Notes under the pieces: generated by a model | What the model was told of the DNA's origin: nothing | The model's database searches: none | Seen by the model: the letters and a program-made list of their open reading frames with translations, nothing else | Shown: piece after piece, positions 8,801-17,362 of the stretch | Layout of the letters: each line of letters begins with the position of its first letter | How positions within the stretch are numbered: the stretch's first letter is position 1 | Source: G965205255 sp965205255 | GTDB lineage: Bacteria; Pseudomonadota; Gammaproteobacteria; Pseudomonadales; Endozoicomonadaceae | NCBI GenBank assembly: GCA_965205255.1 | Contig: OZ242051.1 | Coordinates: forward strand, 2,480,001 to 2,544,000 | Direction: 5' to 3' | DNA length: 64,000 nucleotides | Translations under genes and position numbers: made by a program

Positions 8801-11800
8801 TTAATGAAGATAGATATCATAAAGATGATATTGAATCCTTGTTTTATCAGTTTAACTCTATTATTAGGGCTATAAGAAAAAATAGTAAAGAGATATCTTT
8901 TTTGTATGAAAGTACACATATGCTTTCTAGTATCGAAGATACTGACATCTTACTGGCTGAAGAAGGTATGCCTGCATGGGATACTTTTTTGGACTCTGTA
9001 AGAAAACATCATAATAAGCATGCAATTATTGATAATAATGGTGAAATTGATTATATAAGCTTAGCCAGTCGAGCTGTTGATCTCAGTAATAATATGAAAT
9101 CGCTTGGTATTGGGGTGGGTAGCATTGTCGGCCTTTACTTCGAAAGAAGTATAGATTTTTATGTTGCTCTATTGGCAGGTATGCGCTTGGGTGTAACGTG
9201 TATCCTATTGCCTATCGATACTAATTCTCTGAGTTTAGAGAGTATTGTCAGCGACTTTGGTATGGAAATTGTCGTTACCAACAATTCATTAAAGGTTTTT
9301 TTAGAAGATATGACTAATAATTCTGTGCCAGTATTGAGTGTTGGTCTGAATTCGGAAAATATATCTCTCTTGAACCTAGATAGATTGCCCAAAGGATGTC
9401 CGACATCTTATATGATCTTTACTTCTGGGAGTACTGGTAAGCCAAAAGGTATTTTGCAACATGAAAGTACGCTAATAAATTTATCTATGTGGCAAAATGA
9501 AAGTGCTTTGGATATTAAACGTGTGGCAGCATTTGCTTCATTTGGTTTTGATGTGTGCCTGCAAGAAGCATTTTATTCGCTTTTATATGGTCGTAGTCTT
9601 TATATTGTTCCTGATGAGGCTAGGCGAGATCCTGGTAGACTTATAGAGTTTTTGCATCGTTATCTTATTGAGGAGATTACTCTTCTGCCATCAATTTTAG
9701 AGATATTATCTCATCAAGTAGAAAGTGAACAAATATTGTTAACTTGCTTAAAACGGATTAGATGCTCGGGGGAAGGGCTATGCATAAATAGTGAGATTTC
9801 TGGTTTCGCCAAAAGACACCCATGGATAAATATTCAGAATCAATATGGGCCAACTGAGACGCATGTAGCAACTTCGTATAATCTTAACACTAATGAATTG
9901 AGTAAAGTAGGGTATTGTCCTCCAATAGGAAAAGCTATATCAAACATGAATGCAGTGATTCTTAATGAAAATGGAGTTACTAACCCACCGTATTTGATTG
10001 GAGAAATTGTTATTGGAGGGGTAGGAGTTGCAAAAGGTTATTTAAATATAGAGAGTAACTCTTTTAGAGATAATAAGTATTATACGGGTGACCTTGGTTA
10101 TTCCTTAGTATCTGGAGAGATAGTGTATTGTGGAAGAAGAGATAGGCAGATAAAAATTAATGGTATTAGAGTAGACCTTGATGGCATAACAAGCACTTTT
10201 CTTTCTTGCAAAGAAGTTAGGAGTGTATACTTGCATGTGAATGAAAAAATAAGATCCTATGTAGCGTACTGTGTATTAGATGGAAAAAATTGTGATAAGG
10301 ATTTAGTTGTTTCTAAATTAGAAGAAATGTTAATGAAACATGAATTGCCGCAAAAAATAATATTTGTTAGTGAGATACCTTTAACTGATACTGGAAAGGT
10401 TGATGAGAAAAAGCTGCTTAACCAATTTGATGTGGATATTCGTGGAGAATTAATTGCATATGATAAGATAGAAAAAAAGTACCTAGATTTTATTGCAAGT
10501 TATTTTGGTATTCCTAATGAAAATATATGTAATGACGACGATTTGTTTTCCTTTGGGTTAACTTCGTTAAGTGCTATGAGGTTTGTTGCTGAATTTAATC
10601 GCTATTTTAATAAGAAGTTAAGTGTGATGGATTTATATAAGTTCTCTAAAGTGTCATCTTTGTTGGGAGTTATAAGTAAAAGTACTGTGATACCTACTCC
10701 TGACATTAGCCATTCTTTGTCAGATGAACAGAGAAGCTTAGTCTTTATGGATAAAATTGATAAAACAGGATGTGCATATAATGTTCCATTAGTGTTAGAG
10801 CTGGTTGGAGATATCGATGTTACTTCTCTTACTAGATCCGTTGAGAGAATTATTGAGGAAAATTCAATACTTAATGCAACTGTAGAAAATAAAGAATTTG
10901 TATGTAATAAACTTTCTTCTAGAGATATATTCTTAGTGCGTGAGGTAATGGATACGGGTAGTATTGACTTTGAAAGCTTTGCAAGTCATAAGTTTGATAT
11001 AGGTAGTGGGCCTCTATGTAAAATTAATTTATATGTATGTGAAAGGAAGGTGTACTTATGTATTAATTTGCACCATATTATTACTGATGATCAGGGGTTG
11101 ATTGCGATTGTTTCTACTTTATCAAAAATCTACCGAAATGAAGATGTGTCAGCGAAAATTGCTTATATAGGGGAAGCTACAGAGAAAAAAGATTGTTTGC
11201 ATGATCTTGAACTGAGAGGTCTTGTTGGCGCAACTCCTATTACTACACTTCAAAGTTATGCGGCAAGGCCAAAAGAATTCGATTTTTTGGGTGATAGTGT
11301 ATTTCTTAAGTTTGATGATGAGTGGAAAAAGCGTTTAGATGTTTTCTGTAGAAAAAATCGCATAACACCATTTGGCTTTTTTGCTAGTGTTTTGTTCATT
11401 GTTTTGCAGTTTTTTTCTCAACAGAATGATTTAATTGTAGGCACTTCATGCAAAAAGAATAAGGAAAAAAACTGTTATCTTGGTCTTAATACGTCCTCTA
11501 TTCCTCTTAGGGCGTGTTTTAATTATGATATGTCTGTTACTGAGTGGCTAGACTATATTATGAATATAGTTTTTAGCTCGCTTAAGTATAGCAACTATAG
11601 CTTTGAAAGTATTTTAAGTACCTTGGGAATAAATCGTGATTTATCTATGAATCCGTTATTCCAAGTGGCAATTTTTGAGTCTGAAGGGGAGTTTGAAAGA
11701 TTTTTTGATGTTCCTGGAATTCAGACAAGAAGCTTAAATATAACTTTGCCTATATCAAAATTTGATTTGGCTCTTTATATAAATTGTATGAAAAATAAAA

Positions 11801-14800
11801 TGCAGGTGAGATTTGAGTACGCGACTAGTATTTTGAATGATTCCCTTATTTCTTCATTTGTTGATTGCTTTGAAAATTGCGCGAATAAAATTCTAGATAA
11901 TACTGTTGATAAGATTGGTGATCTTAATATCTTACCTGGTTCGCAGTTACAGTTATTGAGATTGTTTGGGTCTGGAGAAGTGGTTCATAATTATTTGAAT
12001 AAAACAATATATGACTTTATTGACTGGGAATACTATTCCTCTACAGTTGCTGTTGTAGAGGCGAGTCAATCAATTACATATTGTGAGCTGCGTGATTTGA
12101 TAGCAAAGTATTGTTATGCGCTATTGAATAGCGGGATTAAATCTGGAGATTTAGTGGCATTTTATATGCCGAAAAACATAAATATGTTTGCATCTATGCT
12201 AGCTGCTTTAAGAATTGGGGCAATTATTGTTCCTATTGATATGAAAATGTCAATTCTGCAGGTGAGGCATATTATTGAGAAAGGTGTAAAATTTGGCCTT
12301 TGCCAGGTGTTTGAGCAAAAATTGACAGATTTGGGAAAAATTAAATGGCTAAATGTAAATGATTTTGACTTTCCCGGTTCTATTGACTTGCCTTCATGCC
12401 CAAGTCCAGACAGTATTGCTTATATCATCCATACTTCCGGTTCAACAGGCATGCCCAAAGGAGTATGTGTAACACATGAGAATTTAGCTAGTTCGCTTAT
12501 GGGCACATTATCCACTTTACCTTTTTCGGAAGGGAATAGTTGGCTTGCTCAGACACCGCTAATATTTGATATATCTTTTCACCAGCTTTTAATGCCATTA
12601 GTTTGTGGCGGCAAAGTTATACTGATAAGTGAAAAGGTCTCAGAAAATCTTCAGCTTTTAAAGAATGAGTTATTACGTGATGATGTTGATTATCTTTCAT
12701 CGACGCCGACGTTATTAAGATCGCTTTTGAAGTTGGGATGGAAGCCCGCACGAAAACAAAATATTTTGAGTGTGGGGGAGCCTCTTGATGCTGCTTTGGC
12801 TGAAGAGATTGTGTCACATAATGCTGCTTTATTTAATTACTATGGCCCTTCAGAAACAACTATTTATTCATGTGGTGGGCGAGTTACATCGGAAAAATTA
12901 ATACATATTGGAAAGCCAATTGCTAATACAGAGTTGGCAATTGTAAGTGAGTCTGGTGATTTAATGCCTTTTGGGGCTAGAGGGAATTTATTAATTGGTG
13001 GTCCAGGGGTAATGAAAGGCTATTGGGAAGATCGGCAGCAAACGGACGCTGCTTTCTTATATCAACCTTTAGCTGGGCTTACTAGTAAGGTCTGGTATAG
13101 AAGTGGAGATTGTGCATCTTGGAGTCATGACGGGAGCTTGATTCTGCATGGAAGGCTCGATAGCCAAGTGAAAATTTTTGGGGTGAGAGTAGAAATAGAT
13201 GCCATAGAAAGTGCCTTGAGGTCATTGCCTGGTATTGTTAATGCAGCGCTAATTCATATAGATAATTCGATAGTGGCATTTGTTGTTCGTGAAGTGGCAT
13301 CATTGAATAGTGAAGCGATAAAAGATCAACTATCAAAGATTGTTTCTGGTCGCATGCTTCCAAATAATTATGAGTTTGTAAAGGCTTTACCGATATTGAA
13401 AAATGGGAAAGTAGACTACCAAAAATTGAAGCAAATGTTTCTCGATGGAGGTCGTGAAAAGAAAGAAGTACCTTTCCCTCTTGAAGGTTCAGCAAAAGCT
13501 TTGCTATTGCATATATGGAGAGGAATTCTTAAAAATGACTCTTTATCCTATAGTGATAATTTTTTCTCTTTCGGTGGGAACTCGGTATTGGCGGTTGAGT
13601 TAAAGTTAAGGATTGAGAGTGCTTTAGCTATTGAAATAAATATTTCAGACATTTTTGATTTTCCATCGGTAAATGAATTTTATCGAAATTTTCAAAGTGA
13701 AGGAGAAAGTAGTAGGGATAGTTATTTTGGTAATGATCAAAAAATAGCTGTTGTCGGTGTTTCTCTTAAATTGCCTGGTGTTAACTGCTTAAGCCAGTTA
13801 TGGGAAAAATTATCTTCTCCTTTAGAGGATGCTTTGTACAAAAGCAAAATTTTGGGGGATCTTGACCAATTTGATGCTGATTTGTTTAAGTTAAGCTTGC
13901 ATGAAGCGACTCAGATGAATCCACAAATAAGAAAATTATTGGAGTCTGCATGGGAATTGCTGTATACCTTGGATTATAAATATGACGAGCAAAAACCAGT
14001 AGGTACTTACCTTGCGGTAGGCAATAAAGTAAATGAAGAAAAATCCAAGTTGCTCAAAGAGGGGCGATCATCTTCTTTGGTGAATGATAATCTTGCTGCT
14101 AATCAGGTTGCATATCATCTGAATTTGACTGGACCTGCTATCACTTTGAATACCGCGTGCTCCTCTTCATTGGTGGCCATTATTAAAGCATGCCAAGATT
14201 TAAAAGAAGGCATAGTGCCTATGGCTTTGGCGGGTGGGGTTAGCTTGATTATGCCTGAAAATGGAAATGAAAATGTGCTTGAATCTTGCCCCAGTATTTT
14301 GTCGAAAGTAGGGCGATGCCGACCTTTGGATATTGCAGCTGATGGGACAATGGAAAGCTCCGGACTTGGGTTGGTTATGCTAAAGCCATATTGCCAAGCA
14401 CTAAATGATGGAGATAATATATATGGCGTAATTGAGGGTTATGGCTTAAATAATGATGGAAAAGACAAAGCAAATTTTGCTTCTCCTAGTAGAAAAGGAC
14501 AGGTGGCTTGTTTAAGGTCGGCTCTTGGTATGGCTGGTATATATCCAGAAAATGTCGATGTTGTAGAACTTCATGGTACGGGTACACCAATAGGGGACCC
14601 TATAGAAGTAGCTGCGCTTAAAGATGCTTATAAATCTACTAGTAATAGCAGTTGCTATTTAACAGCTGCAAAATCTTATTATGGCCATACTGATTCAGCA
14701 GCAGGTGTTTTGGGGGTGATCTCAATGCTGCAGATGATGGTTAAAAAGAGTATTTTGCCCATAAAGGGCTTTTCAAAATTAAATAAGCATATCAAGTTGC

Positions 14801-15978
14801 AAGATACACAGTTTAAGATAGCTGATGCGCTTACGCCGTGGGATACAAGCGGCAAGTATTATGGATCAGTAAGCTCGTTTGGTGTAGGTGGGACGAATTC
14901 GCATATAGTAATTAGTAATGGAAATATGCAAAATATTATTGATAATACACTACCAGAGTTTGACCAGCGTAATCAATGTTTGACTGCCCATACAGTAAAA
15001 AATAATTTTTACAATTTAAAAGAGATTATAAAGTCCATTTGGATGAGTCACTTAATTATAAAAGATATTGATGATAATGATGATTTTTATGATCTTGGAG
15101 GGAGCTCTCTTACTGTTATTGATGTGTTGCATGACTATAAAGAGAGGCTTTCCGTAAATTTGTCAATTGATCAGTTTATGGAGTGTAGTCGACTTGGTGA
15201 GCAAGTTTGGTTGATCGAGTCAGGGTTATATTGTGAAAACGGTGAAGGAAATTATCGATATTTGTTAAAGGCTGACCAAGAGGAGGGAGTTTTAGTTTTA
15301 ATCCATCCAGTTGGAGGCAATATTTTTTCTTATGATCGTTTAGTAAAAGTATCTCGCTTCCCTGAAGGTATGACTGTTATAGGTATGTCTGTTGATCCAT
15401 GTGTGATGCAGTGTAGTTCTATTGAAGAAGTGGCAGCTAAATATATCGAGTCATTAAAAAAATTCTATATGTTTGATGCTGCGGGGAAAAGGCTGTTCTT
15501 GGGGGGGTGGTCGTATGGAGGTGTTGTCGCGTATCAGATGTCATTGAGCCTCAATAGTTGTTATGGTTATCAGCCACCTGTGATTATGATTGATAGCTGG
15601 CCCTGTTTACCTGTAGCTTACTATAGTAAGGACGTTATAAGGTCTATAGTGAGTAGTTATTACATGGAAAGAGTGGGGGATACGGATAATAATGAAATTT
15701 TTGATGAGTTATTTGAGCGTACTTGGCATTGTATGTGTCAACTTTTGCGTTATCAGCCTGAAAAAAGCAATATACCAGTATTGTTACTAAAAGCTAGGGA
15801 ATTGCTGCATGAATATCAGGATATAGATCAATGCGATAATAGTTGGGGTAGGTATACACAATGTGTGGAAGCTGTGACTGTTTCGGGGGATCATAATAGT
15901 ATTTTAGAGGGGGGAAGTCTATGCGAAGTATCAGCTATTCTTGAGAGTTACTTTGAAAAAGTAGCTGAGGAGTATTAG
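5884..15978 (+). CDS. NRPS-PKS hybrid megasynthase, A-T-C-A-T-C-A-T-KS-T-TE
   Basis: This 3364-residue assembly line would join up to three amino (or other carboxylic) acids and release the product by a thioesterase. Domains in order: A1 (1-515; YTSGSTG at 155, YGPTEAC at 300, lysine K506), T1 (S564), C1 (HHVLFDGW at 748), A2 (FTSGSTG at 1179, YGPTETH at 1321, K1505), T2 (S1561), C2 (HHIITDD at 1730), A3 (HTSGSTG at 2183, YGPSETT at 2320, K2509), T3 (S2567), KS (about 2620-3010; C2759, H2897, H2935), T4 (GGSSL, S3075) and TE (about 3120-3364; S3210, D3237, H3337). All catalytic residues checked are present. It begins with an A domain, so A1-T1 is the loading module. There is no acyltransferase, ketoreductase, epimerase or methyltransferase. 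The ATG at 5884 has no clear ribosome site. The gene is AT-rich. The product is unknown. Confidence 0.95.
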   Translation: MRNFKSVADLFDDSVKSSRPCVVFVNPEEGASFKYSELQQRVQSVCHKLVRYESLGKYCGVLLSSAMDRATAMLSILKCGLVYVPISEQTPKSRFETIAKNTDLRFIISSRKNSYLLKNYNLGEIEVIFLEDVELCDEEPITPAIKGGDSAYLMYTSGSTGNPKGVLIRHDSLSNHTLWMKDAYPLKDIDKFLPLAPISFDPSIYELLHPLVSGAQLYIAPDHVVRDMRKLIALIFNNKITVINFVPTLFRIFLEVIEAEEKYFMLNSLRLIFIGGEPLSTMLVSKARSILSAVKLVNLYGPTEACIDAMHYQISPEILNEKEKTIRLGSSVDHMRYYVLDNNLKRVSVNESGELYLSGIGLSSGYLNNSKLTEELFINNPFYDEECDEPYYKKMYKTGDCVRISEDGGVYFVGRIDSQLKISGVRVDPLEIEDKIDQLPFVNASCVLPNPNAANHLVSFVECNTNISEEEVNDHVFGVLSQEFPSYMIPKNLWIIKKLPLLSNGKVNRNLLKEKVSLTNYDNTEIDITDSNEEVIKKGLSCLLKLPVSSVDMNNSFIEAGGDSIKSLELAVWLLKKGYSIDPSSIFLVKSLSELKIEKNSNSDAYVDNKLFYKYFNHSDSLMGILSTSGITKSSNVYYSCRLISINCEININRLKKAIDEVHAKTVTLQQGYKVNEYGEVSFCLSGTLPELQYFDFSYLQRKEFNFEIKKVQRSDLQRGFILSNSAPYRFILLKQSDDFFVVLFSFHHVLFDGWSSAIYLNKLFHSYFRPEDSLLEDNEYLFYLKSLYNEKNVNRRNIDQYFDNRVSVDRLSLSVAMLMKESLGRLSFGFDEVTLSANVLAALGVALCARFGVSEITCGIAISDRKTKNSWGAIGLFIRTIPIKFDCKKNKEFSQLAEDVMNQVTYALSHQNEVETKYEVLISCDLSDLAKPYLFSIDKSKVQEISRFSSTPFPITIELYVREEDLVCDFTFNEDRYHKDDIESLFYQFNSIIRAIRKNSKEISFLYESTHMLSSIEDTDILLAEEGMPAWDTFLDSVRKHHNKHAIIDNNGEIDYISLASRAVDLSNNMKSLGIGVGSIVGLYFERSIDFYVALLAGMRLGVTCILLPIDTNSLSLESIVSDFGMEIVVTNNSLKVFLEDMTNNSVPVLSVGLNSENISLLNLDRLPKGCPTSYMIFTSGSTGKPKGILQHESTLINLSMWQNESALDIKRVAAFASFGFDVCLQEAFYSLLYGRSLYIVPDEARRDPGRLIEFLHRYLIEEITLLPSILEILSHQVESEQILLTCLKRIRCSGEGLCINSEISGFAKRHPWINIQNQYGPTETHVATSYNLNTNELSKVGYCPPIGKAISNMNAVILNENGVTNPPYLIGEIVIGGVGVAKGYLNIESNSFRDNKYYTGDLGYSLVSGEIVYCGRRDRQIKINGIRVDLDGITSTFLSCKEVRSVYLHVNEKIRSYVAYCVLDGKNCDKDLVVSKLEEMLMKHELPQKIIFVSEIPLTDTGKVDEKKLLNQFDVDIRGELIAYDKIEKKYLDFIASYFGIPNENICNDDDLFSFGLTSLSAMRFVAEFNRYFNKKLSVMDLYKFSKVSSLLGVISKSTVIPTPDISHSLSDEQRSLVFMDKIDKTGCAYNVPLVLELVGDIDVTSLTRSVERIIEENSILNATVENKEFVCNKLSSRDIFLVREVMDTGSIDFESFASHKFDIGSGPLCKINLYVCERKVYLCINLHHIITDDQGLIAIVSTLSKIYRNEDVSAKIAYIGEATEKKDCLHDLELRGLVGATPITTLQSYAARPKEFDFLGDSVFLKFDDEWKKRLDVFCRKNRITPFGFFASVLFIVLQFFSQQNDLIVGTSCKKNKEKNCYLGLNTSSIPLRACFNYDMSVTEWLDYIMNIVFSSLKYSNYSFESILSTLGINRDLSMNPLFQVAIFESEGEFERFFDVPGIQTRSLNITLPISKFDLALYINCMKNKMQVRFEYATSILNDSLISSFVDCFENCANKILDNTVDKIGDLNILPGSQLQLLRLFGSGEVVHNYLNKTIYDFIDWEYYSSTVAVVEASQSITYCELRDLIAKYCYALLNSGIKSGDLVAFYMPKNINMFASMLAALRIGAIIVPIDMKMSILQVRHIIEKGVKFGLCQVFEQKLTDLGKIKWLNVNDFDFPGSIDLPSCPSPDSIAYIIHTSGSTGMPKGVCVTHENLASSLMGTLSTLPFSEGNSWLAQTPLIFDISFHQLLMPLVCGGKVILISEKVSENLQLLKNELLRDDVDYLSSTPTLLRSLLKLGWKPARKQNILSVGEPLDAALAEEIVSHNAALFNYYGPSETTIYSCGGRVTSEKLIHIGKPIANTELAIVSESGDLMPFGARGNLLIGGPGVMKGYWEDRQQTDAAFLYQPLAGLTSKVWYRSGDCASWSHDGSLILHGRLDSQVKIFGVRVEIDAIESALRSLPGIVNAALIHIDNSIVAFVVREVASLNSEAIKDQLSKIVSGRMLPNNYEFVKALPILKNGKVDYQKLKQMFLDGGREKKEVPFPLEGSAKALLLHIWRGILKNDSLSYSDNFFSFGGNSVLAVELKLRIESALAIEINISDIFDFPSVNEFYRNFQSEGESSRDSYFGNDQKIAVVGVSLKLPGVNCLSQLWEKLSSPLEDALYKSKILGDLDQFDADLFKLSLHEATQMNPQIRKLLESAWELLYTLDYKYDEQKPVGTYLAVGNKVNEEKSKLLKEGRSSSLVNDNLAANQVAYHLNLTGPAITLNTACSSSLVAIIKACQDLKEGIVPMALAGGVSLIMPENGNENVLESCPSILSKVGRCRPLDIAADGTMESSGLGLVMLKPYCQALNDGDNIYGVIEGYGLNNDGKDKANFASPSRKGQVACLRSALGMAGIYPENVDVVELHGTGTPIGDPIEVAALKDAYKSTSNSSCYLTAAKSYYGHTDSAAGVLGVISMLQMMVKKSILPIKGFSKLNKHIKLQDTQFKIADALTPWDTSGKYYGSVSSFGVGGTNSHIVISNGNMQNIIDNTLPEFDQRNQCLTAHTVKNNFYNLKEIIKSIWMSHLIIKDIDDNDDFYDLGGSSLTVIDVLHDYKERLSVNLSIDQFMECSRLGEQVWLIESGLYCENGEGNYRYLLKADQEEGVLVLIHPVGGNIFSYDRLVKVSRFPEGMTVIGMSVDPCVMQCSSIEEVAAKYIESLKKFYMFDAAGKRLFLGGWSYGGVVAYQMSLSLNSCYGYQPPVIMIDSWPCLPVAYYSKDVIRSIVSSYYMERVGDTDNNEIFDELFERTWHCMCQLLRYQPEKSNIPVLLLKARELLHEYQDIDQCDNSWGRYTQCVEAVTVSGDHNSILEGGSLCEVSAILESYFEKVAEEY

Positions 15979-15993
15979 TCTTATAATCATTAT

Positions 15994-16019
15994 GGCCTTA
16001 CTTATTAGTGAGGCCTTTT
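15994..16019. terminator. Terminator between NRPS and repressor genes
   Basis: GGCCTTACT and AGTGAGGCC form a nine-pair stem with one mismatch and a four-base loop, followed by TTTT at 16016-16019. It lies 16 bases after the NRPS stop and just before the stop of the converging repressor gene, so it can serve the plus strand. Confidence 0.7.
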
Positions 16020-16021
16020 GC

Positions 16022-16666
16022 TTATTTTTTATCTGACCAAGAAAATTTAGATTCTACAACCACGCTAATGATTCTTATATCATTGGACAGCCTTTCTTTA
16101 GGTTCATTTGGTGTAAAGGATATTAAATATCTGTTGGGGCCATCGTCTGACAGTTGGCGAATCGTAGCGTCTGTTATACTATTATAGACAACTATCACAA
16201 GATCTCCGTCTTCTGGTGTTAAACTGGGATCAACAATCAATGTTGTTCCTTTAGGGAATCTTGGTTCCATTGATGGTTTGCTGATTAATCCATAAGCAAA
16301 TTTTGCAATATGTTCCGTAGTTAACCACTCTCCCCAATTAGACGGCGTTAGACTTTTTAAAAACTTCGTATCTTTAGTGCAGTCACCCCAGGATAAAATT
16401 GGTATTGATTGAATATTTGTATTTTGTACGCCCGTATATAACTCATCAACAGTGACTTCAAAATAGTTTGCCAGTGTCTGCAATGTAGAGATGCGTGGAT
16501 CTGAGGTTTTCCCAGACAAAATTTTATGAAGTGTAGTGAGGGGTATACCTGTCAGGCGAGAAAGCCCTGCTTCCCTAATGTTTTGTTTTTGCATTAACTG
16601 CTTAACATTGCTGATGAATGCTTGGTTATCAGTAAGTGCTCCCCTCAACTGTTGAATTATAGCCAT
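16022..16666 (-). CDS. XRE/S24 repressor (LexA/CI-like)
   Basis: This 214-residue regulator has an N-terminal helix-turn-helix (about 15-75; GLSRLTGIPLTTLHKILSG). It is followed by an S24 peptidase-like dimerisation domain with KPSMEPRFPKG, which carries the serine at S132. The partner lysine of self-cleaving LexA/CI proteins is replaced by arginine (DATIRQL, R170), and I see no Ala-Gly cleavage site, so self-cleavage is doubtful. ATG at 16666 is chosen because it gives the normal family N-terminus and lies 39 bases downstream of a good promoter -10. An upstream in-frame extension to 16807 would run through that promoter. It converges on the NRPS gene. It may control the cluster or only itself. 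Confidence 0.85.
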   Translation of the reverse strand: MAIIQQLRGALTDNQAFISNVKQLMQKQNIREAGLSRLTGIPLTTLHKILSGKTSDPRISTLQTLANYFEVTVDELYTGVQNTNIQSIPILSWGDCTKDTKFLKSLTPSNWGEWLTTEHIAKFAYGLISKPSMEPRFPKGTTLIVDPSLTPEDGDLVIVVYNSITDATIRQLSDDGPNRYLISFTPNEPKERLSNDIRIISVVVESKFSWSDKK

Positions 16667-16704
16667 ATAATCATCTTCTAAATGTCTAGAGTATAAAAGG
16701 ATAG

Positions 16705-16736
16705 AATATATCCCTTTTTGGCAATAATTGTCAAAA
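16705..16736 (-). promoter_or_regulatory. Sigma-70 promoter with palindromic operator
   Basis: On the minus strand TTGACA (16734-16729) and TATATT (16710-16705) are 18 bases apart, close to consensus. The -35 box is embedded in a 21-base palindrome at 16716-16736, whose arms are TTTTGGCAAT and ATTGTCAAAA with one mismatch. This is the arrangement expected for autorepression by the XRE protein just downstream. The sites are seen directly. Binding is inferred. Confidence 0.7.
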
Positions 16737-17120
16737 TTAATTTTGTTATTAGGCGGTTTTGATAGTTTCCCTTTTGATACAGTTTGGGTGCGGTTCCTTT
16801 GAAACAACGTATATGCCCGGGTAATCCCCCCGGAAATAAACAGGATTTGTCATATTAATGTATGAAGTAAAGGTCATTTTATGGTGATATCAAGTCGCGC
16901 AACCAATAACATTACTAATTTGCATCTTTTCCTACCCGGGTTTTGTGATAAATATTGATGCTGCGGGCACTTTACCGTTGTAGAAAAAGTACTGTACCCA
17001 TTGGGAATACTACCTATCAAAGGAATTATGATGAATTAGTGATAAATGAGATTTCGTTGTATCAGAAGAACCGCACCTGTTCTGGTCAACCCTTACCGGA
17101 CATATATGGACACCCCGATT

Positions 17121-17362
17121 TTTGCAAGTAGCTGATTAACTATGTTGGTTCACGGTCATATATCCGGCGTCTTTGTTGATGGTTTACTTTCACTGCCATC
17201 GCACCATGATGAGTTCCGAACCTTGTTTCCTTATCACTTTTACGGCTTAACGAGTAGCCTGTCCGATATCAGGGTTTCACAAGGCTGGATAACCATTTAG
17301 TTCATCAACTGTTGCAAACTCAGTAAGAAAGTACTTCTTTTGTTAACTGAATAACACTATTG
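17121..17362 (-). ncRNA. Predicted bridge RNA region of the IS1111-type element
   Basis: IS110-family transposases use a structured bridge RNA encoded in a noncoding end, and in the IS1111 group it is the end downstream of the transposase. Here that end is about 240 bases and contains no ORF of note. I have not folded it or found the target-binding loops, so this entry rests on element type and geometry only. Confidence 0.4.

Noticed and set aside
17121..17362. A protein-coding gene in the downstream end of the IS1111-type element
   Set aside because: No frame of useful length is open. The space suits the bridge RNA region instead.
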